From the NCBI RefSeq assembly GCF_000013405.1, contig NC_007759.1, positions 1,489,001 to 1,553,000 on the forward strand: a stretch of DNA of 64,000 nucleotides. Direction: 5' to 3'. The notes under the pieces are model-generated. The model did no database searches and had not been told where the DNA came from. It saw only the letters and a list, made by a program, of their open reading frames with translations. Shown one piece after another: positions 17,913 through 28,371 of the stretch (the first letter of the stretch is position 1; each line of letters starts with the position of its first letter). Position numbers and translations under genes: made by a program. The DNA comes from Syntrophus aciditrophicus SB (GTDB lineage: Bacteria; Desulfobacterota; Syntrophia; Syntrophales; Syntrophaceae).

Positions 17913-18563
17913 ATGAAGATTATTCTTTTGGGAGCGCCGGGCGCCGGGAAGGGCACAGTGGCCAAACTGCTGACGGAGTATGATGGTTCCGTACAGATTT
18001 CCACGGGAGACATTCTGCGGGCGGCCGTCAAGGAAGGAACAGAGCTTGGACGGGAGGCCAAAGGCTACATGGATCGGGGTGATCTGGTTCCCGATGCGCT
18101 GATCATGCGGATGATGGAAACCCGCCTTCAACAGCCGGATTGTGCAAACGGATTCATCCTGGACGGTTTTCCCAGAACGATTCCCCAGGCCGAGGCCTTG
18201 AAGAAGCTCCTGGAAAAACTGAATATTCGACTGAATTTTGTCGTCAATCTGGAAGTTCCGCGGGATGTGATCCTGGATCGGCTGACCACTCGGAGAACCT
18301 GCTCCAATCCGGATTGTCAGGAAATATACAATATCAAAAGCAATCCTCCCCTGCCCGATGGCCGCTGCAAGAAATGCGGCAGTCCGACGATTCAGCGGGA
18401 TGATGAGACCGAAGAAGCCATTCTGAACCGTCTGGAAACCTACAATGAGAAAACCGCGCCTCTGATTGGCTTTTATGAAAGGGAAGGGCTGCTCAAGACA
18501 TTTTCCTCAGTCAGCAGCGCCGAAACCGTGGAAGCCGTTAAAAAGGCCTTGAAGGAATGCTGA
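17913..18563 (+). CDS. adk: Adenylate kinase, zinc-binding LID type
   Basis: This 216-residue enzyme interconverts ATP + AMP and 2 ADP. P-loop GAPGAGKGT is at 7-15, the AMP site at DGFPRT. The LID domain has C130, C135, C152 and C155 (CSNPDC and CKKC), as in zinc-containing Gram-positive-type kinases. ATG 17913 follows AAGGAGG, and the length is exactly standard; a longer frame from 17838 is rejected. adk often sits in the ribosomal-protein cluster; here it is followed by a UvrD-type helicase gene 24 bp downstream, probably in the same transcript. Confidence 0.96.
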   Translation: MKIILLGAPGAGKGTVAKLLTEYDGSVQISTGDILRAAVKEGTELGREAKGYMDRGDLVPDALIMRMMETRLQQPDCANGFILDGFPRTIPQAEALKKLLEKLNIRLNFVVNLEVPRDVILDRLTTRRTCSNPDCQEIYNIKSNPPLPDGRCKKCGSPTIQRDDETEEAILNRLETYNEKTAPLIGFYEREGLLKTFSSVSSAETVEAVKKALKEC

Positions 18564-18587
18564 TCAAAATACCGGGTCTGTTTCGCC

Positions 18588-20561
18588 ATGATCGATTATG
18601 AGAAGGAACTGAACGAAGAGCAGTGTCACGTTGTGCTGGAAGCGGGAGGGCCCATGCTGGTTCTTGCCGGCGCGGGGAGCGGAAAAACCCGGACGCTGAC
18701 CTATCGGGTGGCGCGCCTGGTTGAGACCGGGATCAAACCCGAGCGGATTTTGCTGGCCACGTTCACTAACAAGGCTGCCCGTTCCATGCTCAACCGGGTC
18801 CGGGAACTCGTTCCTGTGGATCTCAGCCGCCTCTCCGGCGGAACCTTTCATCACAACGGTCATTTCATGTTGCGGGCTCACGCCGAAAGGCTGGGCTATA
18901 CACGGAGCTTTTCCATACTCGATACGGAAGACGCCCGGCAGTTGATCTCGACCTGCGTTGTCGAGGCGGGCATCGATACGAAAGGGGCGACCTTTCCCAA
19001 GGCCAATGTTCTTTATGGGATATTGAGCCTTGCCGTGAATACAGCGGCCGATCTTTCCACGACCGTAGCGGAACGCTATCCTTTTTTCAGCCATCGTCTT
19101 GAGGATATCCGAAAAGTCGCCGCTCTTTATGATCTGCGCAAGCGTCAGTCCGATTTCATGGATTTTGACGACCTGCTCCTCAACTGGCGTCGCCTGCTGC
19201 TGGAATGTCCCGATGTCCTGCAACATTACGCTGAACGCTTTGAACACATTCTCGTGGATGAATATCAGGACACGAATCGCATCCAGGCGGAAATCATGGA
19301 TCTGCTGGCATCACGACACCGCAACATCATGGTCGTAGGGGATGACTCCCAGAGCATTTACGCCTTCCGCGGGGCCAACTTTGCCAACATCATGTCTTTC
19401 CCGGAAAAATATCCGGACTGCCGGATTTTCAAACTGGAGACCAATTACCGCAGCACCCCGGAAATTCTCCATCTGGCAAATCTCAGCATTGAAAACAATG
19501 AAAATCAGTTTGCCAAGTCTCTGCGGGCCGTCCGGGAAGCGGGTCTGAGACCGGTGGTCGTCCCTGCCCGGAATGCCCTGCAACAGGCCGAATTTGTTGC
19601 CCAGCGGATACTGGAGCTTCACAGAGACGGCATTCCTCTGCACGAAATGGCGATTCTGTACCGGGCCCATTTTCACGCCATGGATGTTCAGATGGAGTTG
19701 ACACGGCGGGGAATCCCCTATGAAATCCGTTCGGGAATCCGCTTTTTCGAACAGGCCCACATCAAGGATGTAACCGCTTATCTGAGAATTCTGGGGAATC
19801 CGCTGGATGAACTGGCATGGAAACGGATTTTTGGGCTGTGTCCGAAGATCGGGAAAAAAACTGCCGAGAAACTCTGGCAATTTCTTTCGGAATCGGGAGA
19901 ACCGCTGGAAGCTGCTTTAAGGGAAGATTTTCTGAAGGTGGTTTCGAAGACGGCCAGAGGCGGACTCGCTTTTTTTCAGGAAGTATTGATCAAGCTGCGG
20001 GAGGAGGCTGTTCATGCTTCGACGCTGCCGGATCTCATCAGCCTGATTATTGAGAGAGGATATCGAAAGTATCTGCGGGAAACGTATACCGATACGGCCT
20101 CACGGGAAGAAGATCTCGAACAGCTCGCGGAATTTTCCGGCAAGTTTTCCTCTCTGGAGGACTTTTTGAGTGAATTGTCCCTCATGACCAACATGGACGC
20201 CGACGGACGGGACAAGGCAGCCGGCGATGACCTCCAGGAAAACAAGGTCATTTTGAGCACCGTTCATCAGGCAAAGGGGTTGGAATGGTCCGTTGTCCTG
20301 CTCGTCGGATGCGCTGAAGGCATGATTCCCCTGGAACGGGCGGTTCAGGAAGCCGGCGGCGAAGAAGAAGAGAGGAGACTTTTTTATGTGGCCGCCACCC
20401 GGGCCAAGGATTACCTCTACCTCTGCTATCCCCAGACGGATTATTCAAGATGGGCCGGGTTTGCCAATCTCAGCCCATCCCGGTTCATTCGAGAACTGGT
20501 TCCCTCCTCCCGAAAAAAAGAACTGCCCTTCGAACACTGGGTTGTCGAAGAGCAGTGGTGA
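18588..20561 (+). CDS. UvrD/PcrA/Rep-type SF1 DNA helicase
   Basis: This 657-residue 3'-5' helicase shows all SF1A motifs: GAGSGKT (28-34), FTNKAA, VDEYQDT, GDDSQSIYAFRGA, ETNYRS, STVHQAKGLEW and VAATRAKDYLYL. The length is close to Rep (about 670) and shorter than UvrD (about 720), with no C-terminal tail. In the cell such helicases act in nucleotide excision repair, replication restart or removal of RecA. The ATG has no good ribosome site, so coupling to adk is likely. The gene is convergent with the citrate-synthase-like gene, with only 18 bp between them. Confidence 0.92.
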   Translation: MIDYEKELNEEQCHVVLEAGGPMLVLAGAGSGKTRTLTYRVARLVETGIKPERILLATFTNKAARSMLNRVRELVPVDLSRLSGGTFHHNGHFMLRAHAERLGYTRSFSILDTEDARQLISTCVVEAGIDTKGATFPKANVLYGILSLAVNTAADLSTTVAERYPFFSHRLEDIRKVAALYDLRKRQSDFMDFDDLLLNWRRLLLECPDVLQHYAERFEHILVDEYQDTNRIQAEIMDLLASRHRNIMVVGDDSQSIYAFRGANFANIMSFPEKYPDCRIFKLETNYRSTPEILHLANLSIENNENQFAKSLRAVREAGLRPVVVPARNALQQAEFVAQRILELHRDGIPLHEMAILYRAHFHAMDVQMELTRRGIPYEIRSGIRFFEQAHIKDVTAYLRILGNPLDELAWKRIFGLCPKIGKKTAEKLWQFLSESGEPLEAALREDFLKVVSKTARGGLAFFQEVLIKLREEAVHASTLPDLISLIIERGYRKYLRETYTDTASREEDLEQLAEFSGKFSSLEDFLSELSLMTNMDADGRDKAAGDDLQENKVILSTVHQAKGLEWSVVLLVGCAEGMIPLERAVQEAGGEEEERRLFYVAATRAKDYLYLCYPQTDYSRWAGFANLSPSRFIRELVPSSRKKELPFEHWVVEEQW

Positions 20562-20579
20562 GTTCCTGTATTTATCTGT

Positions 20580-22469
20580 TTACAGCCAGTGATCTGATTT
20601 GTATTTCGCGTCATATTCCGCTTTCAGGGCGATCTGCGTTGCTTCGGCGATATATTCAGGCTCTTTAACCAGATCTTCAACGCGAATATCCACTCCAAAA
20701 ATTCCGACCATATCGTCATTGTCATCTGTAATCGGTTCTGAAACGGTAAAGCAGAGGGCGCCCGTCATTTTGGAAATGTAAAAATCAGTCACATGAAGTT
20801 TGCCCGTCTGCAGCGGCTTGATGAACCATTCCCGATCGGACTGATCCGTTCCCACGCCGTAGTTTTCATATTTGGCGCGATCAACGATATTCGTGATGTT
20901 TCTCGTGGTCTTCTTGCCGTTCATGTCCACCACGTATGCAAACTGGATCGAGGGGTATTCCTCGATAAACCGCTGCATTACCGGTTCCTGGAGTTCAGGT
21001 TGCATCGTTTTCATGGCCGGATCATCGATGATCTTGCGCAGTACGGCGATGGCTGCTTCCGCCGCTTTGAATTTGATCCTTTCCAGATCAGACATGAAGA
21101 GTTCCGGCATATACTTGCGAACCTTCGCCTCGAGTTCTTCCGTGGAAATGGTGGTGACTCGCCCCAATTCATACTCATCCGCGATCCATTTGTTGATCTT
21201 CGAAATGCCGGGGTGTCGCTTATCCACGGTACTGTCGCCGGACAGTCCGAAATGCGAGTTGATCCAGTAAGCGATGCCAGCTTTTCCGGACTTGTCGGTG
21301 ATCATGGGTACGATGGGACGCTTCAGAATCTTCGTCGTGTTGAAGATGTTGTAGATCTCTTCACTCTTGATCAGGCCGTCAGCGTGAACACCAGCCCGGG
21401 TAACATTGAAATCCGCGCCGACAAAGGGGTAATTGGACGGGATTTTGTATTCGATTTCATTTTTAAAGTAATTTGCGATATCAGTAATCACCGTCGTGTC
21501 GATCCCGTTTGTCTTTCCCATGAGCCCGATATATTCAATAATAAGCCCCTCAATAGGGGGATTGCCCGTCCGCTCGCCCAGCCCGAGCAGAGTGGAATTG
21601 GCGGCGCTGCAGCCGTAAAGCCATGCGGTAGTCGCGTTGATCAGGGCTTTATGAAAATCGTTGTGGCCATGCCATTCCAGAAGTCGGCCGGGCACATCGG
21701 CGTCATCAATGAACGCCCGCACCAGTTTGTCGACACCACGCGGCAGCGAAGCGCCCGGATAGGTCACACCGTATCCCATGGTATCGCAGAGCCTGATCTT
21801 GATATCCACACCGCTTTCCTCCCGAAGCTTCATCAGCTCGATGGCGAAGGGGATGCAGAATCCATAAATGTCCGCACGGGTGATATCTTCGAAGTGGCAG
21901 CGGGGAACGATGCCGGCATCCAGGATCGCCTTGACGATTCCCAGATATTCTTCAAGGGCCTGACTTCGGGTCATGTTCAATTTAAGGAAGATGTGATAGT
22001 CGGACACGGAGGTCAGAATCCCTGTTTCCTTCAGACCGGCTTCTTTCACCAGGGGGATGTCTTCCCGGGCAGCCCGGATCCAACCCGTAATTTCAGGATA
22101 TTGCAGGCCAAGGTCCTGGCACATTCTGACGGCTTCCTTATCCCGATTGCTGTAAAGAAAAAACTCCGTCTGCCGGATAATTCCATTGTATCCGCCAAGG
22201 CGGCTCATCATCTGGTAAAGGTCGACGATCTGCTGAGTCGTGTAAGGAGGTCTGGCCTGCTGCCCATCCCGAAATGTCGTATCGGTAATAAAAATTTCTT
22301 CAGCGGGCTGGATGGGAATAATCCGGTGATCAAAGTCGATCCGGCTGACTTCGTCATAGGGGAATACTTCTTTCTGAAGATTCGGTTCATCCACATCCCG
22401 CAATTCAAAGCGCCAGAATCGGGTATGCTCATGATTCAACACTCTTTTCTGGGGATTCCATTTGGCCAT
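20580..22469 (-). CDS. HMGL-family synthase, probable Re-citrate synthase, with C-terminal Cache-like domain
   Basis: This 629-residue protein of the isopropylmalate/homocitrate synthase (DRE-TIM) superfamily has TDTTFRDGQQ (62-71), HGHND (267-271), GLGERTGNPP (from 296) and AGVHADG (359-365), the metal and acyl-CoA binding sites. It resembles the Re-type citrate synthase characterised in Clostridium kluyveri and Syntrophus aciditrophicus, which condenses acetyl-CoA and oxaloacetate with inverted stereochemistry. From about 508 to 600 there is an extra Cache/PDC-sensor-like region (FAYVVDMNGKK, DREWFIKPLQTGK, VSEPITDDND, GIFGVDIRVEDL). ATG 22469 follows GGAG. No leucine or lysine pathway genes adjoin, which fits a role in citrate and glutamate synthesis. 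Confidence 0.8.
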   Translation of the reverse strand: MAKWNPQKRVLNHEHTRFWRFELRDVDEPNLQKEVFPYDEVSRIDFDHRIIPIQPAEEIFITDTTFRDGQQARPPYTTQQIVDLYQMMSRLGGYNGIIRQTEFFLYSNRDKEAVRMCQDLGLQYPEITGWIRAAREDIPLVKEAGLKETGILTSVSDYHIFLKLNMTRSQALEEYLGIVKAILDAGIVPRCHFEDITRADIYGFCIPFAIELMKLREESGVDIKIRLCDTMGYGVTYPGASLPRGVDKLVRAFIDDADVPGRLLEWHGHNDFHKALINATTAWLYGCSAANSTLLGLGERTGNPPIEGLIIEYIGLMGKTNGIDTTVITDIANYFKNEIEYKIPSNYPFVGADFNVTRAGVHADGLIKSEEIYNIFNTTKILKRPIVPMITDKSGKAGIAYWINSHFGLSGDSTVDKRHPGISKINKWIADEYELGRVTTISTEELEAKVRKYMPELFMSDLERIKFKAAEAAIAVLRKIIDDPAMKTMQPELQEPVMQRFIEEYPSIQFAYVVDMNGKKTTRNITNIVDRAKYENYGVGTDQSDREWFIKPLQTGKLHVTDFYISKMTGALCFTVSEPITDDNDDMVGIFGVDIRVEDLVKEPEYIAEATQIALKAEYDAKYKSDHWL

Positions 22470-22573
22470 GATCTCAAACTCCAACGCAAATAGTTTTCGC
22501 TAAAGAGACTATTTTCTATAGCAGTTACAGAAAATTACTATAATAAGCTGGCAATGTCTGTCAATAGGGAAGA

Positions 22574-24349
22574 CTAAACAATTTTAAGGGACAACTCCAT
22601 CAGTTGTTCAATGCTCACCCGCGAAGGGGCATCCGTCATCAGACAGGTGGCCTTCTGCGTTTTGGGAAAGGCGATGACATCGCGGATGGATTCCGCCCCG
22701 GTCATCATCATGACCAGTCGATCCAGACCGAAGGCAATCCCGCCATGGGGCGGCGTCCCGAATTCCAGGGCGTCCAGAAGGAAGCCGAACTTGCTGCGGA
22801 CTTCTTCATTCTCCAGGCCCAGAGCTTCGAAAATAAGGGACTGGATCTCTTTTCTGTGAATCCGGATGCTGCCGCCTCCCACCTCGGAACCATTGAGCAC
22901 GAGATCGTAGGCCCGCGCCCTGACCTTCCCCGGTTCTCCCGGAAGGTACTTCACATCATCGGGTACAGGAGATGTAAAAGGATGATGCGTGGAAACATAG
23001 CGCTTTTCCGTATCGCTGAATTCCATGAGTGGAAACTCGGTAATCCAGACGAAGGCAAATTGTTCCGGATCGATCAGATTGAGCTTTTTGGCCAGATGGA
23101 TACGGAGATTCCCCAGGGAGTCATTGACCACGGTCGGCGTATCCGCGACAAAAACGAGGACGTCGCCTTCGACCGCTTCCATTCTGCCATTGATCTGCCG
23201 GACTTCATCCGCGGTGAGGAATTTGAAGATAGGCGATGTCCATCCGTCGGCAAGTACACGAGCCCAGGCGAGGCCCCTGGCCCCGTAAATGGAGACGAAA
23301 TTCTGGAGGTCATCCAAATCCTTACGGGAGAGACGCTTCCCTTCGGGGATGCGGATCGCCTTGATCATGCCCCCGCCTGCCGCGGCTTCGCGGAAGACAG
23401 TAAGCCCCGAGTCGGCAAGAATATCGGTCAGATCTCTGAGTTCAAGGCCGAACCTGATATCCGGGTTGTCCTTTCCATATCGACCGATCGCTTCCGCATA
23501 GGAAAGACGGGGGAAGGGCGTCGAAAAAGTCCGGTTCAGGCATCGGGAAAAGAGATGGGTCATCAGGCCTTCCATAATTTCGATGATATCGTCCTCTGTG
23601 ATAAAGGACATTTCCACGTCGATCTGGGTAAATTCCGGCTGCCGGTCCGCGCGGAGGTCTTCGTCGCGAAAGCACTTGACGATCTGAAAATAGCGGTCGA
23701 AGCCGGAAACCATGAGCAACTGCTTGAATATCTGAGGAGATTGGGGAAGGGCGTAAAAGGTTCCCTTGTTGATGCGGCTGGGAACGAGATAATCGCGGGC
23801 GCCTTCCGGGGTGCTCTTCGTGAGAAAAGGCGTTTCGATTTCGATAAAACCGTTGCTTTGAAAAAACTGCCGCGTCTCTGCAGCAACGCGGTTCCGCAAC
23901 ATGATATTCCTCTGAATCTGTGGTCTGCGCAGATCCAGATAGCGATACTTCAGTCGGATGTTCTCCGAAATGTCGCTTTCGGATTCGAGACTGAAAGGCG
24001 GGGTCTGCGATTCATTGAGAATTTCCAGCTCCTCGACCATGACCTCGATGGCTCCTGTTTTCATGTCAGGATTAACCATCCCCTCCGGCCGATTGCGAAC
24101 CGCTCCCCGAACGGCCAGAACGTACTCGCTGCGGATTTTGTGGGCTTCCTGGTGAGCAACGGGACTGTATTCCGGATTGAAAACAATCTGAACAAGGCCT
24201 TCGCGGTCTCGGAAATCGACAAAAATGACACCGCCGTGATCCCTCCGACGGTGAACCCATCCCATGAGTATGACTTCCTTTCCGCTATCGCTGCTGTCTA
24301 ATTGCCCGCAGTAATGTGTTCTCTTCTTAATCGTGATGAAATCCGACAA
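22574..24349 (-). CDS. aspS: Aspartyl-tRNA synthetase, probably non-discriminating
   Basis: A 591-residue bacterial class IIb AspRS with the N-terminal OB domain, [18 protein letters not shown] (motif 2, from 227), a GAD insertion and [12 protein letters not shown] (motif 3). The start is TTG 24349 behind GAGAGG; the next in-frame ATG lies inside the OB fold. His38 in RRRDHGG is the residue found in AspRS enzymes that also charge tRNA-Asn; discriminating enzymes have Leu there. Asn-tRNA would then be made by GatCAB, which is not in this window. The start is 5 bp after the hisS stop. Confidence 0.95.
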
Positions 24350-24354
24350 CGTCT

Positions 24355-25620
24355 TTACCTCTCTTTTATAAGTTTCAGAATTTGTTCTTCAAGGTTGTCC
24401 AGGAAAAGAGTCTGCTGGGCTCCCGTTTTCATGTCCCGAAATTCGGCCTTTTTTTCTTCCAGTTCTCTGTCGCCCAGAATCAGGGTGTAGGCGCAGTTCA
24501 AGCGGTTTGCCCGCTTCATTTGACTTTTCAGACTCCTGGCCGAGAAATCCTGTTCGACATGAAGCCCTTTGATCCGCAACTGGTTGCATAACAGGAAGGC
24601 CAATCTCTGCGCGGACTCTCCAAGGGATGCAATGAAGAGATCCGGTTGAGGCAGAAAACGCGTGTTTTCTGCCTGCAGAAGAGTGATCAAACGTTCAAAA
24701 CCGACCGCAAAGCCGATGCCGGGAATATCAGGGCCTCCGAGTTCCTCTACAAGACGGTCATAGCGTCCGCCTCCGACCACGGCATTCTGAGACCCCAGAT
24801 GCTCCGTGGTGACCTCAAAAGTTGTCTTGGTGTAATAATCCAACCCCCGGACCATGCGGGCATTGATTTTAAAGGGGATATCCAGCTCCGTCAGAGTGGA
24901 GGCAACGGTCTCGAAATGTGTGTGGCAGTCGCTGCAGATAAAGTCGGAAAGCCGGGGGGCATCGGCGATGATCTCCTGGCATTCCTTTGCCTTGCAGTCA
25001 AAAACACGAAGCGGATTCGATCCGAGACGCCGTTTGCAGTCGTCGCAGAGACCGTCTTCCTTTCCGCTCAGAAATTCCAGGATGACTTTTCGGAAAGCGG
25101 GACGGCAGGAGGAGCATCCCAGAGAATTGAGTTCAAGGCTCACATTCTTCAGACCGACGGTGGAAAGAAAATGCATGAGCATGAGGATAACTTCCGCATC
25201 CGCCCGCGGGTCATCGAGGCCCAGCAGTTCCACATCGATCTGATGAAACTGCCGGAAACGGCCCCGCTGGGGTCTTTCCCGGCGAAACATGGGGCCGATG
25301 GTGAACAGCCTGCTGACCGGTTCGGCATTGTAGAGCGCATGTTCCAGATAAGCCCGGATCACAGAAGACGTCGCTTCCGGCCGAAGCGTCAGATACTCGT
25401 CTCCCCGGTCGAGAAAAGTGTACATTTCCTTTTCGACAATATCGGTGGATTCACCAATCCCTCTTTTGAAAAGATCCGTCTTTTCCAGAACGGGAAGACG
25501 GATTTCCTTGAATCCGAAGCGGGAAAAAATTTCCCGTGCGGCGTCTTCCACAAAACGCCATTTTCCCGTTTCCTCGGGAAGAATGTCCTTGAAACCCTTA
25601 ACGGCCGTAATGACTTCCAT
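24355..25620 (-). CDS. hisS: Histidyl-tRNA synthetase
   Basis: This 421-residue class IIa enzyme attaches histidine to tRNA-His. Signatures are [11 protein letters not shown] at the N-terminus, [17 protein letters not shown] (motif 2), the HisA motif [12 protein letters not shown], and [13 protein letters not shown] followed by [10 protein letters not shown] (motif 3). A four-cysteine insertion (CSSC, CDDC, CKAKEC, CSDC), likely zinc-binding, sits in the middle. ATG 25620 gives the usual N-terminus; a GTG five codons earlier is possible. It is followed directly by aspS, a hisS-aspS order common in bacteria. Confidence 0.95.
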   Translation of the reverse strand: MEVITAVKGFKDILPEETGKWRFVEDAAREIFSRFGFKEIRLPVLEKTDLFKRGIGESTDIVEKEMYTFLDRGDEYLTLRPEATSSVIRAYLEHALYNAEPVSRLFTIGPMFRRERPQRGRFRQFHQIDVELLGLDDPRADAEVILMLMHFLSTVGLKNVSLELNSLGCSSCRPAFRKVILEFLSGKEDGLCDDCKRRLGSNPLRVFDCKAKECQEIIADAPRLSDFICSDCHTHFETVASTLTELDIPFKINARMVRGLDYYTKTTFEVTTEHLGSQNAVVGGGRYDRLVEELGGPDIPGIGFAVGFERLITLLQAENTRFLPQPDLFIASLGESAQRLAFLLCNQLRIKGLHVEQDFSARSLKSQMKRANRLNCAYTLILGDRELEEKKAEFRDMKTGAQQTLFLDNLEEQILKLIKER

Positions 25621-25740
25621 TTTGATTAACCACACCCAGTCTCGATTTTAACGACCCTGCTGCTTAACATAGAACCAGGTGAATGACAATAAAATTATGT
25701 TCTTCCATGATTTAGGCGCCGGAACGTAAAGACAGGAAAA

Positions 25741-28236
25741 TTATTTCGAGAAAAGTCCTCCGTCGATAATTCCTTTAAATACTTTTACCCGAAGATTCTG
25801 TCCATCAGAGTGCACGGTAACCGCTCCATTCATGTCAGTCCTGAATATAGGAGCGCCGATGGCCTTGTATCGTTCAAGGATCTCCCGATGCGGAACACCG
25901 AAGGAATTATCCGGGCCACAGCTCACAATGGCCATTTTTGGACGCACTTCTTCCATAAAGGGCATGCTGCTGGACATCCGGCTGCCATGGTGAGGAACAA
26001 AAAGAACGTCACTGCTGAGCTCAAGACCCTTTTTAAGCAGAAGTTTCTCTTCTTTCTCAGAAATATCTCCCGGCAGCATCAGACTGATCTTCCCGATGGT
26101 CATCCTCACCACCAGAGACTTTTCATTGAAATTCCTTCCTGTAGAATCGGGAGTTACCGTATGAAATACCTGAATTCCGACTTTTTCCACGCTCAGTTCG
26201 GTTTTCTGGTCTTTGAGAATGCGGTGTCGGATACCCTTCCTGTGAATGATTTCCAGAAAACGACGATACATCTCGTTATCCGCTGCTTCTCCATTGGACC
26301 AGACTTCCTGGACGTGAAAATTCTCCAGGATGAAGGGAAGTCCGCCAAGGTGATCGGCATGAGGATGGGAAAGAACAACGATGTCGATTTTTCTGATGCC
26401 TTCATGCCATAAAAAGGGTGCCACGACAAAGCGACCGACATCAAAGGCGTCCCCGGGAAGTCCTCCGCCATCCAGCAGCAGTGTCTTTCCTCCGGGGAAC
26501 CGGACGAGGGTCGCGCTTCCCTGATGAACATCGATGGCCGTTACTGTCAGTTCCCGGTTGTTGATCCGCTGAACGGATTGCAGAACGCTGCCGCCTGCCA
26601 GAAAGGTGAGCATGACAATAAACAGAAGTCCGAACAGACGTCTTTTCCGCTGGAGCCCAGGTATATCATCCTGTCGAAAGAGATCGATCATCTGGATGCC
26701 GGAAATCAAAAGCATGTAGAATGCCGCAATCTGCCATAAAGACGGCGTGCAGACATAAAAGGCCGTACCGTCCAGTCCGGCAAGGAAATCGATCAGAATC
26801 AGGGATAGTTTGATCAGCCAGGCTGAACAATGGATCAAAAGACCAGCAAGCATTTCTGAAAACGGGCTCACGACGATGACCATCATGCTGAGCGGCAGGG
26901 CCAGAAGGCCAAGTATGGGGACCAGAATCATATTGGCAGGGAGAACAACAAGGGACAGACGGTTGAAACAGAAAACGATAATCGGCATAGTTCCCAGGGT
27001 GACGCTCACCGTCGTGATCAGAAACAACAGGATATTCCTTTTGATTTTTACAATCCAGGCCGTTTTGCCGGTTGATTCCGGGAGAGACTCCGGCTTCATC
27101 ATGAATCGGGAGAACACGGGATTGATCCCTATAATGGAGGCAACCGCGGCAAAGGAAAGCTGAAAAGAAATGTCGAACAGAGCGTCTGGGGAAAACATCA
27201 GGATCAGCACGGCAGCGGCGGCCAGGCTGTTGGCCGGATCCTGCCGGCGATCAAGAAGGAGCGCGGCCATGAAGACAAGGGCCATGATTGCCGCTCGGAG
27301 AACGGACATTCCGGCTCCTGCTACGAGCGCGTAAAGAACGACAGGCGGAATGGCCCACAAAAGTGACAGTTTGATGATGTTGAAACGGAGCATGAGATAG
27401 TCCGAAATTTTGAAGAGCCGGCGAATGACTACGAGGGTCCACAAAGCAATGATGCCCACATTGAAACCGGAAATGGCCAGGATATGGGATGTGCCGGTTA
27501 TGTTGAACTTTTCCATGAGTGTCGGCGGAATTTCCTTCTGACAGCCGATGATCATAGCCTGAAGGACCGTCTGTTCCGGATGGGGGGCGTTAGCGATGAT
27601 AATTCTCCTGATATCGTTTCGAAATCGTTCGATGGCCCCCTTGAAGAAATTCCCCTGGCCTTCGCGAAGCATAACGATTCGCGATTTTTCCGCAATAAAG
27701 CCCGTGAAGGAGATTTTTTCGAAACGCAGACGTTTCTCATAATCCAGTCCACCAGGATTATTGAAATTATGCGGTTTTCCAAGACAGGTTTCGCAACGGA
27801 TAAAATCGCCATATTTCAGGTCATGACGTCCTTTGACCGTCAAGAGGACGCGTTCTGACAGGGGAATATAGACTCCATTTTTCAGTATCCGGGTTGTCTG
27901 CAGAATCAACTTCGTTTTTTCCGGCAGATATTGAGGGCTCTCACAGATCACTCCCTCCAGTGTATGCATTTCACGTTTATTCTGATACTGGAGTGCTTCG
28001 GTTTGTCTGGTGGGCCGATGGTCAAGCTGGGAGATGTTCATGCTTCCCTGAAGAAACAGGATGGCCATGACACTCAGGAAAGTCAGAAGAGAGTTTTTCC
28101 GGAAAATTCCAATGAAAAGCAGGACAAGGAAAGGAAAATAAGCGATTAACAATCCGTAAACCGGAAGGGGCAATGTGTTCCCCGCGATAATGCCCGAAAT
28201 CAGCGCTGAAAGGAGAAGGAGAAAGGGCTTTTGCAT
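25741..28236 (-). CDS. comEC: ComEC/Rec2 DNA-uptake channel protein
   Basis: This 831-residue inner-membrane protein has an N-terminal DUF4131/OB region, a central Competence domain with about eight membrane segments (ITGTSHILAISGFNVGI, GAGMSVLRAAIMA), and a C-terminal metallo-beta-lactamase domain. The MBL part has DVHQGSATLVRFPGGK, the metal site SHPHADHLGG near residue 620 and VPHHGS. ComEC carries single-stranded DNA across the inner membrane in naturally competent cells. It diverges from pilS by 135 bp, and the window has a type IV pilin, so pilus-assisted DNA uptake is possible; competence itself is not shown. Confidence 0.93.
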   Translation of the reverse strand: MQKPFLLLLSALISGIIAGNTLPLPVYGLLIAYFPFLVLLFIGIFRKNSLLTFLSVMAILFLQGSMNISQLDHRPTRQTEALQYQNKREMHTLEGVICESPQYLPEKTKLILQTTRILKNGVYIPLSERVLLTVKGRHDLKYGDFIRCETCLGKPHNFNNPGGLDYEKRLRFEKISFTGFIAEKSRIVMLREGQGNFFKGAIERFRNDIRRIIIANAPHPEQTVLQAMIIGCQKEIPPTLMEKFNITGTSHILAISGFNVGIIALWTLVVIRRLFKISDYLMLRFNIIKLSLLWAIPPVVLYALVAGAGMSVLRAAIMALVFMAALLLDRRQDPANSLAAAAVLILMFSPDALFDISFQLSFAAVASIIGINPVFSRFMMKPESLPESTGKTAWIVKIKRNILLFLITTVSVTLGTMPIIVFCFNRLSLVVLPANMILVPILGLLALPLSMMVIVVSPFSEMLAGLLIHCSAWLIKLSLILIDFLAGLDGTAFYVCTPSLWQIAAFYMLLISGIQMIDLFRQDDIPGLQRKRRLFGLLFIVMLTFLAGGSVLQSVQRINNRELTVTAIDVHQGSATLVRFPGGKTLLLDGGGLPGDAFDVGRFVVAPFLWHEGIRKIDIVVLSHPHADHLGGLPFILENFHVQEVWSNGEAADNEMYRRFLEIIHRKGIRHRILKDQKTELSVEKVGIQVFHTVTPDSTGRNFNEKSLVVRMTIGKISLMLPGDISEKEEKLLLKKGLELSSDVLFVPHHGSRMSSSMPFMEEVRPKMAIVSCGPDNSFGVPHREILERYKAIGAPIFRTDMNGAVTVHSDGQNLRVKVFKGIIDGGLFSK

Positions 28237-28371
28237 CGTCGAAATTCATTAGATTTAATTGATGAAATAATATAGCATGGCGTCGTTTTTGACAGATAAA
28301 ACTCTTTCGTGAAAACACCGCAAATATTGAAGAGATAAAATTTTCTGCAGGAAGAAGGTATATGTTTTGAA

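Noticed and set aside
20793-22493. 566-codon plus-strand frame opposite the citrate-synthase-like gene
   Set aside because: Antisense shadow; composition is irregular and His/Arg-rich and the sense gene has clear motifs.
22604-24301. 565-codon plus-strand frame opposite aspS
   Set aside because: Antisense shadow of a well-identified synthetase.
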